A stretch of DNA of 45,218 nucleotides, from assembly GCF_003864415.1 (NCBI RefSeq), contig NZ_BFFP01000018.1, positions 1 through 45,218 on the forward strand, read 5' to 3'. This document shows, piece by piece, positions 16,479-24,891 of the stretch. Origin of the DNA: Ligilactobacillus salitolerans (GTDB lineage Bacteria > Bacillota > Bacilli > Lactobacillales > Lactobacillaceae). The stretch's first letter is position 1. Every line of letters begins with the position of its first letter. The notes under the pieces are model-generated. The model saw only the letters and a program-made list of their open reading frames with translations, was not told where the DNA came from and searched no databases. The position numbers and the translations under genes were made by a program.

Positions 16479-17216
16479 GCGGATCAATGACTGGTGTCGG
16501 GATCTGCTTATCTAGCGGCGGCAGCCACGGTTTATCCGGCAAGGCGGCGTGAACGTCTTTGGCGTGCTGCGCGATCTGTCCCACGATTGCTTCCAATTGT
16601 GTCAGTGTCTCAGCCGTTGCTCCTTTGACCTGGTAGTCCTCGGCTGAAGACAGATCCGGCGTCAGCAATTCTGCCTGGCCGTAGTCGTTGATCAGCCAGA
16701 TCCGCTCATCGATCTTGTTTTCGTCCGGTTGGGCACGTAATCCGCGCCGCTCCATGCACTCTGGAAAAGCTCGTAGATCTCGTTATTGCCGACCTGCAAG
16801 TAGGCCCGGCCAGGTTGGGTGATCGTGGCGGCATCCGGAGTCTTGATAATCTCGTTGGAGTCACTGGGATCCGAAACCTTCAAGGCTAACTTGAAGTGCG
16901 AGTTGGACCAGATCTGGTCATCCACGACCCCGCTTGGTTTCTGCGTTGCCAAGATCAAGTGAACACCTAGCGAACGGCCGATCCGGGCAGTCGAGACCAG
17001 TTCAGTCATGAAATCCGGTTCGTTGGCCTTCAATTCGGCAAATTCATCGGAGATCAAGAAAAGGTGCGGCAGCGGCTTATCCGGGTACTGCTGCTTTTCT
17101 TTTGGATCCGTGATCGTCTTGCCCTGCTTATAGAGCTTGGTGTAACCGTTGATATGGTTGACCCCATATTGGCGAAACAACTTTTGCCGTTTCTGGAGTT
17201 CGGCGCGAATGCTGGC
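16469..17216 (-). pseudogene. Fragment of a second essC allele
   Basis: Bases 16516-17216 match essC positions 26452-27156 over about 700 bp with a few percent difference. The fragment starts after the D1 Walker A motif, keeps the Walker B region ([11 protein letters not shown]) and the segment up to PWLPPL. A 4-bp deletion at about 16722 shifts the frame. Past PWLPPL the sequence differs from the intact essC and continues DKQIPTPVIDP before it ends, so the donor was an essC with another C-terminal half. Upstream (17216) it is cut off at an in-frame TAA. No function as a protein; it is evidence of allele exchange at the end of the secretion locus, comparable to C-terminal EssC variants known in Staphylococcus and Listeria. 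Confidence 0.9.
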
Positions 17217-17396
17217 TTAAATTATTATGTAAAGAACTGGAACAAAATCATCCTTAAGCAATTAAATTGCAGACAATAAAAAAATTACGACAAAATAGAA
17301 TTTCCTGCCTAATTTTCTGCCGCAATTTTTATTTCTAAGTCTAGATTTTTTGCCTTGCCCCAGTCCCATCAAAGTTCACTTATGTTTTTCTATCTC
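17217..17396. other. AT-rich intergenic stretch, nothing recognised
   Basis: About 180 bases between the essC fragment and the last DUF4176 gene. No open frame with a ribosome site and no convincing hairpin were seen. The abrupt drop to AT-rich sequence at 17217 marks a recombination junction. Confidence 0.5.
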
Positions 17397-17693
17397 TTAT
17401 TTCTTAGGGATATCCAGCCCTTTTTCCCAATCACGGTAAACTTCTAGGTATCGTTCTTCTTCATTGTCCTCATAACCGCGAAAGACTACTTTATCAATAT
17501 CTTCGTTTTTGAAAAACAAAGCGCTCTCGGGGTCAATGCCGGCAGGGTATTCCACAGCCACATAGTCCGAATATTTTTGGGTTCCTTCATCATCAAAAAC
17601 CGCGCCACGACCAACGATCATTAACTTAACCGTGCCTTCTTCCAAGTACACAATACTGCCTAGCGGTAAAAGTTTCTCTTTATTTTCTGTCAT
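17397..17693 (-). CDS. DUF4176 protein of LXG module 1
   Basis: A small acidic protein of 98 residues with the DUF4176 pattern LLPLGSIVYLEEGTVKLMIV-GRG at residues 9-31 and D-KVVFRGYEDNEEERY near the C-terminus. DUF4176 genes accompany LXG toxins in many Firmicutes type VII loci, where they are thought to assist the toxin. The ATG shares one base with the stop of the upstream membrane protein (TAATG), so translation is coupled. It is a close paralog of 20515-20811 (same length, same motifs) and a distant one of 23333-24010. Last gene of the operon; exact role not known. Confidence 0.85.
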   Translation of the reverse strand: MTENKEKLLPLGSIVYLEEGTVKLMIVGRGAVFDDEGTQKYSDYVAVEYPAGIDPESALFFKNEDIDKVVFRGYEDNEEERYLEVYRDWEKGLDIPKK

Positions 17694-18523
17694 TATCTTT
17701 TTCCTTTCTTCTTTGCCAGTCTTTTAGCTTTGCTTGGGCCATACCATTGTTCATCAGTAATCTTGAATTTTTGCTTGTACTGCTCTCCATATTTTGCGAA
17801 GTAATAAAATGCAACGAACATCCGAATCATATATTCACTTAGAAAAGCGATGAGAGCACAAACAATCAATAAACCAAATGAAATGACATACAACAACAAG
17901 TTAAATTCTTTTGGGCTAAAAATCAAAGAGCTGGCAACTGTCAAAACAAGTGCAACAACTGTAGTGAATATATACCATTTAAACGGGATAACTTTTTTCT
18001 TTGTCCCGTACATTGAAGCTTTAATGCCTTGATTCATGTTAAAAATAGCAGAGAAAATATATATCACTCCAGCAATGACCAGCACTGTACTACCTACTAA
18101 GCCTACACCCGCAACAGAGACCCCAAAAAGAAGGTCAAAAATTGCTAATGCAACTGAAAGAACAAATGGTAAAAAAGTGACGAACGCATCTATGACATAA
18201 ACACCATAGTTTTTACGTTGAATTAAAAATAAAAGCGACAAAATAATCCAAATAATTATTATGATCTTGATTGGATTACTAAAAACCGTCCCGTACCTGG
18301 CCATCACATGAGAAAAATTATTTTCACCATCGCTTATTGCAACAGGCATTACTACACCAACCATATAAGTAGCTGGTGCCATCAAAAGAATAACAAGTAA
18401 GGGCATTGGAATTCTTTTCCTAAACTTCATGTATTGAAAACCTTCAGGAGTTAACTTGAGCTGCTTGTTTGTGACAAGCCCTGTTGATTCTTGATAACTA
18501 GCTTTAAATATACTTTTACGCAA
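17693..18523 (-). CDS. Polytopic membrane protein, probable immunity to LXG toxin 1
   Basis: A protein of 276 residues with about six hydrophobic segments (near 42-66, 83-103, 110-135, 138-162, 186-205 and 210-240). It starts at a TTG overlapping the toxin stop by 8 bases, with AGAGG upstream; the N-terminal similarity to the counterpart at 20808 supports that start. Both end in a shared signature YYFAKY...TDE-WYG...KAKR. Immediate position behind an LXG toxin whose C-terminus is predicted to insert in membranes, together with a membrane location, points to an immunity protein. This is inference; no family name is assigned. Confidence 0.65.
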   Translation of the reverse strand: MRKSIFKASYQESTGLVTNKQLKLTPEGFQYMKFRKRIPMPLLVILLMAPATYMVGVVMPVAISDGENNFSHVMARYGTVFSNPIKIIIIIWIILSLLFLIQRKNYGVYVIDAFVTFLPFVLSVALAIFDLLFGVSVAGVGLVGSTVLVIAGVIYIFSAIFNMNQGIKASMYGTKKKVIPFKWYIFTTVVALVLTVASSLIFSPKEFNLLLYVISFGLLIVCALIAFLSEYMIRMFVAFYYFAKYGEQYKQKFKITDEQWYGPSKAKRLAKKKGKR

Positions 18524-20035
18524 ATCTCACACCTCTTCTAAAACCTGGTAAGCTTATTTTTTTGACTGCTTTTCCAATCGTTTTATCATAAATTTTATCG
18601 CTGCCCTTCTCGACAAAATCAAATACCTTTTTCTTGGTTTTTGGACTTACTGCACCCCAAATTTTCAATCCTTCTCCAATTACCAAACCAGCTCCAGCTC
18701 CAATTGCTGCACCGCCTGGGAAGTAAGCACCTATCTTTGCACCAGCAATTGCGCCAGTAACAGGACCAATATTTTTAACAGAATTGATTCCTGCATGGAT
18801 CACAGATTTTCCAACACTATGGTAACCCTTACTATTCTTGTCCACAAAGCTGGTACCCGTGTCAATGCCAGCACTGACACCCATCGTGGTCCAACCGCCG
18901 ACTTTAGCCAGCTTTCCGAACCCTTTGACCTTCGGCAAGTACTTGCCAGCCATCTCGCTGACTTTCCCTGTTCTGTTCTTGACCCAGCCTTCGACCTTTT
19001 CGTATTTCTGCCAGGATTTCACAAAGTCTTTCATTTTGCTTGGCTTTCCTTTCAGGAACTGATTAAAGCTGCCTTTGCCCATCTTTTTCAAAGCCGCCTG
19101 CGCGTACTTGTTGTCTGGATGTTTACGCAAGACCTGCTTGAGGTCCCGAAAGTCTTTCATTAACAGATCGTCCGCTTTTCTGCCTGATTTGCCATACTTC
19201 TGGAATGATTTTAGTGTGACCGGTGAACCGAAGGTGCTGACAATCCCTCGCACATAGTCGTATCTGCCATTAACGTTTGTACAAATCTCGTCGATGTCTT
19301 TGGCCGACAAGTCTCCGTTGATCAATGCTGTCATAAAGCCTTCTTTTTCGACTTGAGCTTTATGAGTATCCGCTGCTTGTTTCTCCAGTTTAGTTGTGAC
19401 AGCATGGCTATCTTTAACTTGCATCTTAAAGTCCGGATCGATATAAATTGCTTTAGCTCCAGCAGCCGTGAAACTCTGACCTTTGGTCTGGGATAATTGC
19501 TGCAGCTCTTTCTTTTGATCTGCCAACAAGTCCAAAGCTCCTGTTCCCAGCTTGTCGCCGTTGATCTCGCCCAGCCATTTTTCCGTGTTCGTCAGCACCT
19601 TCTTGGTATTGTGCAGCTCTTGGATATAGCGGCTGCTGCTGGGATTTTTCACACTTACGATGTCTTCAATGTTGGCATAGGCTTGCTTAAACTGCCTTTC
19701 CAAGTCCGCGAAGTCCGTTTCGGCTGTCGAAAATTTATTTTTAACCGGTCCAAATGAGTCTGTGTCGATCAAAGCTGTCTCATCATTTTCATGGACCGTG
19801 GCTTTAAACTTCTCCAATTCCTTATCATAGGAATCATAGAGACGGAATAGTACATCATAATAATTTTGCAGCAAGGGTAACTGATGCCGGCTAAGATCGT
19901 ATCTTTGACTTTGCCAGCTAAGGCATCGCTGCTGGCAACGGACTTCAAATTTGTTTTTGCATCCTTAATTTGTGCTTGTAGCTCATCTTTTTGTTTGTCC
20001 ACTCTATGTAGCTCTTGTGTATTTAATTGTGTCAT
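18516..20035 (-). pseudogene. LXG toxin 1, frameshifted near its N-terminus
   Basis: Two overlapping frames make one LXG protein of about 500 residues. Part one (19769-20035) starts MTQLNTQELHRVDKQ and is sensible up to KVKDTILAGI; part two (18516-19874) resumes with QLPLLQNYYDVLF and runs to the stop. Against LXG toxin 2 about ten bases are missing at 19885-19895, which shifts the frame. The LXG domain (LEKFKATVHEN, TALIDTD, KNTKKVLTN-like segments) covers residues 1-210; a Lys/Gly-rich middle leads to a Gly/Ala-rich hydrophobic stretch (GPVTGAIAGAKIGAYFPGG, then AAIGAGAG) like glycine-zipper pore formers such as TelE. The toxic end is intact but cannot be attached to the secretion head as read. 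Confidence 0.8.
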
Positions 20036-20053
20036 TTTCTGAACAATTGTGAA

Positions 20054-20317
20054 CTACTTGTCTTCTTGATTCTCTTCCTCATCATATTCGATTGGCAAAT
20101 CATGTCGTTTCCGATACGACAGCAGAACTTCTCTGCTCCCAACATCAACTACTAGGAAACATGCGGCACAGCCCCACTTAGCCAATGGGCGAATACCGGT
20201 GAACGTGATTGCGACGAAATAGAACAAAATGGCACTCAGCAAAGCCAACACATTGATCACAAAACTTTGCCATTTTTTGATTTTCATATTAACTGCATCC
20301 AGTATATTATCGATCAT
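20054..20317 (-). CDS. Small two-helix membrane protein
   Basis: A protein of 87 residues with two hydrophobic helices (about 18-42 and 47-62) and an acidic tail (EYDEEENQEDK). GGGGAG lies seven bases before the ATG. It is the first gene of LXG module 1, 18 bases before toxin 1, where module 2 has soluble helical partner proteins instead. I do not recognise it. It could be an extra immunity or targeting protein, or the remaining immunity gene of a lost toxin. Confidence 0.6.
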   Translation of the reverse strand: MIDNILDAVNMKIKKWQSFVINVLALLSAILFYFVAITFTGIRPLAKWGCAACFLVVDVGSREVLLSYRKRHDLPIEYDEEENQEDK

Positions 20318-20514
20318 CTTTTTACTCCCCTTATTCCTATGTATGAAGAAGCTTCGAGAGTACCGTGTGAAATTCTCCCGAAACCCAAAAGATCTATTTC
20401 TCTACCTTATTTGGCCAGTCTCCTTTTTTCTGCTAAACAATTCATAGTTTCCTAGTCATCTGATTTGAACCGGACAGGGTACTAACTAAATATCTCGTGA
20501 ATAACAATGTTTCC

Positions 20515-20811
20515 TTATGCCTTGTACTTAGGAATCTCCAAGTCTGCTTCCCACTTTTCATAGACTTCAATGTAGCGATCCTCTTCATCATCTTCATAAC
20601 CACGGAAAACAACGCGGTCAATGTTTTCATCATTGAAGTAGATCGCGTTTTCTGGGTCGATCCCTTCCGGATAGCCGACACCAACATAATCCGTATAAAC
20701 ATCATGGCCATTGTCATCCTCAAACACTGTTCCTCGGCCAACGACCATCAACTTTGCGGTACCCTCTTCAAGATAGACAATGCTGCCTAAAGGCAATAAT
20801 TTTTTACTCAT
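20515..20811 (-). CDS. DUF4176 protein of LXG module 2
   Basis: A protein of 98 residues, LLPLGSIVYLEEGTAKLMVV-GRG at 5-28 and DRVVFRGYEDDEEDRY near the end. It overlaps the upstream membrane protein by four bases (ATGA). Very similar to 17397-17693, so the whole toxin-immunity-DUF4176 block was duplicated. Family members travel with LXG effectors of type VIIb systems; a chaperone or regulatory role is likely but unproven. About 200 bases without a gene follow before the next module. Confidence 0.85.
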   Translation of the reverse strand: MSKKLLPLGSIVYLEEGTAKLMVVGRGTVFEDDNGHDVYTDYVGVGYPEGIDPENAIYFNDENIDRVVFRGYEDDEEDRYIEVYEKWEADLEIPKYKA

Positions 20812-21683
20812 TTGACCTCACCTTTCTTTTCTCGCTTCTTTTGAATTCTTTTAGCTTTGCGCTTGCCATACCATTCTTCGTCAGTAAAGTCCAAATCTCG
20901 ATAGAATTGATCATCGTATTTGGCAAAGTAATATGTTAGGATAGTCTGTTTTAACAACATCCTCGTAAAGATTATTACTAAGCCGGCCCATCCTATTGCT
21001 CCCCAGCCTGTCAATAATTCAATCAGGTTCGGATCAAATCCAGAATACCCAATCTTAAATGTAAAATGATTCAGCAAAGTGACAATAATTACAGTTGCCA
21101 GCAGAACTTCTGTTGTAAAACTCCAACCTTGAAAAGGTTTTGTTTTAAACAAAGGTGCTTTCAACTCGCTAAATTGTTTTTTTAAACTCACAAATAACAA
21201 ATAGACTACCAGCAAAGACTGTAAGATCAACCCAACAGTTCCAAAGGCACCTAATGTTAAGCCAAAAAGCATTGAGAATGTGTCCACAAACAAACATACC
21301 ATAAACCACATCATATAAATTGATCCAAAAAGCATTTGATGAGCCAAATTTTTCTTGGAAAAAAGATTAAAAATTGACAACAGTACCAGCACGATCATTG
21401 CAATATAAACCAAAGGCACTATATATCTGCCTGCAACTGCACTCATAGCTTGAGCTGTTCCCAAAGAAATAACATGAATATCACTAGGATCGTCTTCCCC
21501 AATCTTAGCAAAGCCTACTCCGACTGCGTATATAATTGGCAGAAAAAAGATTGACATTAATAGGCTAGCAATTAATCTGTCTTTAAATTTTAAAGAAGAG
21601 GGAGTTGTGATCAATTTTCTATATTTAGTTATCAAAGTTTTATCTATGCCGTTTTTTGCACGTTCATAAGTTATTTTTTCCAT
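20808..21683 (-). CDS. Polytopic membrane protein, probable immunity to LXG toxin 2
   Basis: About 291 residues. The ATG at 21683 lies four bases after the toxin stop, with GGTGGG just upstream; an earlier in-frame start would lie inside the toxin gene. Six hydrophobic segments are seen (near 40-62, 88-112, 122-142, 145-175, 200-220 and 235-258). The C-terminus carries the same signature as the other module's protein (YYFAKYDDQF, then TDEEWYGKRKAKR) and is strongly basic. Coupled translation with toxin and DUF4176, and the pore-forming look of the toxin, favour an immunity function in the membrane. Confidence 0.65.
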   Translation of the reverse strand: MEKITYERAKNGIDKTLITKYRKLITTPSSLKFKDRLIASLLMSIFFLPIIYAVGVGFAKIGEDDPSDIHVISLGTAQAMSAVAGRYIVPLVYIAMIVLVLLSIFNLFSKKNLAHQMLFGSIYMMWFMVCLFVDTFSMLFGLTLGAFGTVGLILQSLLVVYLLFVSLKKQFSELKAPLFKTKPFQGWSFTTEVLLATVIIVTLLNHFTFKIGYSGFDPNLIELLTGWGAIGWAGLVIIFTRMLLKQTILTYYFAKYDDQFYRDLDFTDEEWYGKRKAKRIQKKREKKGEVK

Positions 21684-21687
21684 TTTT

Positions 21688-23343
21688 TCACCCACCAAAA
21701 CTAAGCTGTTTTTTGAAACCGCCAAACCCTTTTGCAATTGATTTTCCAGCACTTTTTACTTTCTTGACCACATTGTCGTAGCCTTTATCCAGACCTTTTT
21801 CTGCACTTGTATAAATTTTATCTTTAAACTTAGGCGCAAATATTCCTACAGCAGAATTAGCTACACCCCACGTAAAACCAGCTGCCGCTCCGACTGGCCC
21901 AAGTTTAGCCCCAATCATAGCACCTTGAAGTGGTCCTATTTGTTTGGCTTGATCCACTCCAGCATGAATCACGGATTTACCCTTACTCTTATAAGCTAGA
22001 CCATCTCTATCCTTGTATGCATCTCTAGCTGAAAAGCCCATGTCAACTGCCATCCCGGCCCAACCTGCTTTAGTTGCAACATTGCCAAATTTAGCAAATT
22101 TGGCCGACTTGGCAATCTTAGCCAATTTTGAACTGTTTTTAGCATCGCCAAGCAACAGTTTTTCTGTGCCTTTGATCGGATGATCCAAAAACTTGATCTT
22201 GGCCGCGACTTTCTTGGACCACTGGATCGTTTTTGCAAGTTTCTCGTGCTTGCCAATGTAACCGAACACTCTGCTGCTAGTTTTATATTTGCCAACCTGC
22301 CAGCTGCGGATAGCTCCTTTGCCGATCTGCTGGCTTTCCCGAGCCAATGCGCCCAGTTTATCATCCCGCTTTAATAGATCCGCAAAGTTTTTACTCATGT
22401 AAACACCAGCACGATAGCCAGCTTTGCCGTACTTACCTTTTTTACCAACTTTACCGCCGGCATTATCATAAAATTCCCGCAAGTCTTTCAGCAGGTTCTT
22501 AGCGTTTTTGCCCCGAAGCGCGACACCATCCAAGTGATACTTGGCTAAAAAGACCGTGAATCCGTCATTTTTAGCATTAATGAACTTGCTGACTTCCTTG
22601 CCAACGGTTGAGTTGGACCAATGATCCCACGTATAGTTTGCCGGATCATACTCATTCTCAAACTCTTTTAAGGCTGCACTTGCTTGCTCATGTTCTGCCT
22701 TGACCTGCTTTTTAAAATCTTTCATCGCGTAGAGACTGCTGGCATCTGCGGCTGTATAAGATAAACTGCCAACTCCTTCGAGACTGGTCAACTCTGCCTT
22801 GATTTTAGTTAGGTTATCAGTGACTGCCGAATTCTTTTGCGAGGCGGAATTGAAAGTATCCATCCAGTTCTTGGTATTGGTCAAAACCTTTTTAGTCTTA
22901 TCCATCTGCTCTTCAAAGCCGGAGCTATCGACTTTTTTAACCGCAACTAAGTCATTGATCGAAGAATAGGCTTTTTGCGTGGCAGAATCGATTTCAGCAT
23001 AACTGGTTAAGATCCCAGAAAACTTGCCTTCCAACTGCGTCAGATAATCTGTATCAATGATGGCGGTGTGGTTATTTTCATGCACTGTTGCTTGGAATTT
23101 TTGGATGGTATCTTGATATTCCTTACTGAGATACATCGTAGTGTCCTTGTAAAGTGTCAGCAGTTCAAGTTGATGGTTGTTAATTTTGTTATCAATTGCC
23201 GTCTTCACTTGACCAGAAAGCTTGTCAGAATCAACCAGCATATCCAAAAAGTGCTTGATATTGTCAATACCTTCATCGGCTTTTTTGCGCTCAGACTCTA
23301 ATTTTTTTAACTTGTTGTTGACTTCAGTCATATCAACTTTCAT
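21688..23343 (-). CDS. LXG-domain toxin 2 with a glycine-zipper-like C-terminus
   Basis: A secreted effector of the type VIIb system, about 551 residues. The LXG domain spans residues 1-210 (MTEVNNKLKKLESERKKADE, later QKFQATVHENNHTAIIDTD and KKVLTNTKNW). The middle is rich in Lys and Gly. Residues about 470-502 form a hydrophobic Gly/Ala stretch (GPLQGAMIGAKLGPVGAAAG), followed by an amphipathic Lys-rich tail. No nuclease or NADase motif is visible; the closest described parallel is the pore-forming LXG toxin TelE. Start at ATG 23343 overlaps the upstream gene by 11 bases; ATG 23331 is the alternative. Preceded by partner proteins and followed by its probable immunity gene. Confidence 0.85.
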   Translation of the reverse strand: MKVDMTEVNNKLKKLESERKKADEGIDNIKHFLDMLVDSDKLSGQVKTAIDNKINNHQLELLTLYKDTTMYLSKEYQDTIQKFQATVHENNHTAIIDTDYLTQLEGKFSGILTSYAEIDSATQKAYSSINDLVAVKKVDSSGFEEQMDKTKKVLTNTKNWMDTFNSASQKNSAVTDNLTKIKAELTSLEGVGSLSYTAADASSLYAMKDFKKQVKAEHEQASAALKEFENEYDPANYTWDHWSNSTVGKEVSKFINAKNDGFTVFLAKYHLDGVALRGKNAKNLLKDLREFYDNAGGKVGKKGKYGKAGYRAGVYMSKNFADLLKRDDKLGALARESQQIGKGAIRSWQVGKYKTSSRVFGYIGKHEKLAKTIQWSKKVAAKIKFLDHPIKGTEKLLLGDAKNSSKLAKIAKSAKFAKFGNVATKAGWAGMAVDMGFSARDAYKDRDGLAYKSKGKSVIHAGVDQAKQIGPLQGAMIGAKLGPVGAAAGFTWGVANSAVGIFAPKFKDKIYTSAEKGLDKGYDNVVKKVKSAGKSIAKGFGGFKKQLSFGG

Positions 23344-24010
23344 TAACTTCACCACGCTTTCTTTCAGCATACATAGTTGACAAGCATCCATCGAGTAAAA
23401 TCTCTTTTTTTAACACTTGCAGGACATATTTCTTTTCTTCATCGTTTGTTAGCCCCGCCGACACTACTCGCTTGATCAACAGATTATTCAACAGGATCGG
23501 TTCAACGTCTGGCAACATGCCAAACGGCCAAACCGTGCCGATGTAATCAATATAATTTTGTCGGTCATCAGAAGGAACTCGTCGCGCGTGGATCGTAACC
23601 AACGGTCCCGACTCACTTCTCTTAAAATAAGCCTTGACTTCGGCCGATAGCTTGTTGGAATCTAATTCAACCACTGAACCAACAGGATAAATTTCACTAA
23701 AAATTAAATCAATTAACCCCATATATCGTTGGAACTGCGGAAACGACAATTCTGCTTGGTCTTCAAATCTCTGCAAGGTTACTTTTTCTCGTTCAAGATC
23801 GAAGTTAAACACTAACGGAGCTCCAATCATCGGTTCATAGCTATGAGAATTTTCATGTTTTAAGTATGCAACATAAGCCTGTTTAAAAACCTCACTTTGG
23901 TTTCCTAACGCCAAACCAAAGGTCAGTAAAAATTGGTCGATTTTTACTTGAGGTTCACCCAAAAATTCAGAAGTTAAGGCTTCCTGCCACATCTCAGTCA
24001 ACTCATCCAA
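23333..24010 (-). CDS. Long DUF4176-like protein of the LXG module
   Basis: A protein of 225 residues. The C-terminal 120 residues follow the DUF4176 layout (YPVGSVVELDSNKL near 110, VTIHARRVPSDDRQNYIDYIG... near 136-157, VVSAGLTNDEEKKYV near 190), distantly related to the two 98-residue proteins downstream. The N-terminal 100 residues are an extra helical domain (MWQEALTSEFLGEP, FNFDLEREKVTLQRFE). Start is a TTG preceded by AAAGGGAAG; it follows the helical partner gene by six bases. Probably a cytoplasmic helper for LXG toxin 2. Function not known. Confidence 0.75.
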   Translation of the reverse strand: MDELTEMWQEALTSEFLGEPQVKIDQFLLTFGLALGNQSEVFKQAYVAYLKHENSHSYEPMIGAPLVFNFDLEREKVTLQRFEDQAELSFPQFQRYMGLIDLIFSEIYPVGSVVELDSNKLSAEVKAYFKRSESGPLVTIHARRVPSDDRQNYIDYIGTVWPFGMLPDVEPILLNNLLIKRVVSAGLTNDEEKKYVLQVLKKEILLDGCLSTMYAERKRGEVNES

Positions 24011-24016
24011 ACATTG

Positions 24017-24289
24017 TCACTTCCCTTTGAAATTATTTTGTCCAGCCGCATCATCAGCTTCTTTATTCTTTCCGGCTTGAATCATTTTCTTGCCATCAGA
24101 TTTCATGAAGCCCTGTAATTTATCGAGCGCACTATTGTAGTCAGTGATCAAACTATCGAAATCTGTAAACGGAGTTAGGTTCGTCTTCGAAAAGACTAAA
24201 GCCTGATAATGCTTAATATCTGCAGAAGCATTCGTTGCCCGATTAACAACCATTTCCCAGCCTAAAAGGTCTACTCCGTTTTTTGCCAT
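24017..24289 (-). CDS. Small helical WXG-like partner protein (TIGR04197/DUF3130-like)
   Basis: A protein of 90 residues, no Cys and no membrane segment, with predicted helix-turn-helix pairing. Its motif F-T-DFDSLITDYNSALDKLQGF near residues 42-60 and the tail KKMIQAGKNKEADDA fit the small helical proteins (TIGR04197 / DUF3130 type) that bind the LXG domain and guide toxins to the type VIIb machine (Lap1-like). GAGGGG lies seven bases before the ATG. Family assignment is from memory of the pattern and not tested. Confidence 0.7.
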   Translation of the reverse strand: MAKNGVDLLGWEMVVNRATNASADIKHYQALVFSKTNLTPFTDFDSLITDYNSALDKLQGFMKSDGKKMIQAGKNKEADDAAGQNNFKGK

Positions 24290-24325
24290 AAATCAGCCCC
24301 TCTTTCCTCACATCTCTTTGCTGCC

Positions 24326-24760
24326 TCACAGACTCCCCAATTCAGACATTGAAATGCTGATCGCATCATTCAGGTCTGAAATGGAGCCTTGCAAATTAGA
24401 CTTTTTCTGCTCCAATTCTTTGATTTTTTCATTGATCAGTTCTTTATTGGCTCTGTGAGCTCCATTTATTTTCGAAAGTTCGCTGGTAACATCTTTTACC
24501 TTGCGATCATATTTTCCTTGGCGAGTTCCGACAAATTTCGATAAATCACTGGTCAAGACCGTGTTAGTTTTCGATTGCAGTCTTGTTAAATCATCTAGGG
24601 AAGAATTCAAATCTCTTTTGGCGTCTCGCAACCGCTCAAGTTTTTCATTCACCGATCTTAATTCGTTCCTCTTGCTGGAAAGTTGTTTTCTCTCACCCGA
24701 AATTTTCGTATGCAGCCTGCGCCGCTGGGCAGCTTTGAATGCCTTGTCTTTATCGCTCAT
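24326..24760 (-). CDS. Coiled-coil partner protein (DUF5082-like)
   Basis: A highly charged protein of 144 residues predicted to be almost entirely coiled coil (long heptad runs such as ELRSVNEKLERLRDAKRDL and ELIN-EKIKELEQKKSNLQ). This matches the DUF5082/YxiB-like proteins encoded ahead of LXG toxins, which form a complex with the LXG domain. Gene order coiled coil, small helical protein, DUF4176, toxin, immunity supports that role. The ribosome site is weak (AAGAAA), so translation may depend on the 35-codon frame just upstream. Confidence 0.7.
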   Translation of the reverse strand: MSDKDKAFKAAQRRRLHTKISGERKQLSSKRNELRSVNEKLERLRDAKRDLNSSLDDLTRLQSKTNTVLTSDLSKFVGTRQGKYDRKVKDVTSELSKINGAHRANKELINEKIKELEQKKSNLQGSISDLNDAISISMSELGSL

Positions 24761-24767
24761 TTTCTTA

Positions 24768-24875
24768 TCACACCAGCTTCTCTTCGTTTTTCCGGTCCAC
24801 TATTGTCATTTTCAATGCCTGTCTTTTAATTGCTGCCCCAGCCATTCCTGTTTTGCGTAATAATTTAATTGACAT
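24768..24875 (-). CDS. 35-residue basic small protein between essC and the LXG module
   Basis: A short open frame with a strong ribosome site (AAGGAGG, 11 bases before the ATG) starts 17 bases past the essC stop and ends in TGA-TAA seven bases before the coiled-coil gene. The peptide (MSIKLLRKTGMAGAAIKRQ, then ALKMTIVDRKNEEKLV) is basic and could form an amphipathic helix. I do not recognise it. It could be a genuine small protein of the locus or a leader frame that couples translation from essC into the effector module. Confidence 0.5.
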   Translation of the reverse strand: MSIKLLRKTGMAGAAIKRQALKMTIVDRKNEEKLV

Positions 24876-24891
24876 TATTAAATCATCCTCC

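Noticed and set aside
20442-20741. 99-codon frame on the minus strand
   Set aside because: Out-of-frame shadow of the DUF4176 gene at 20515-20811.
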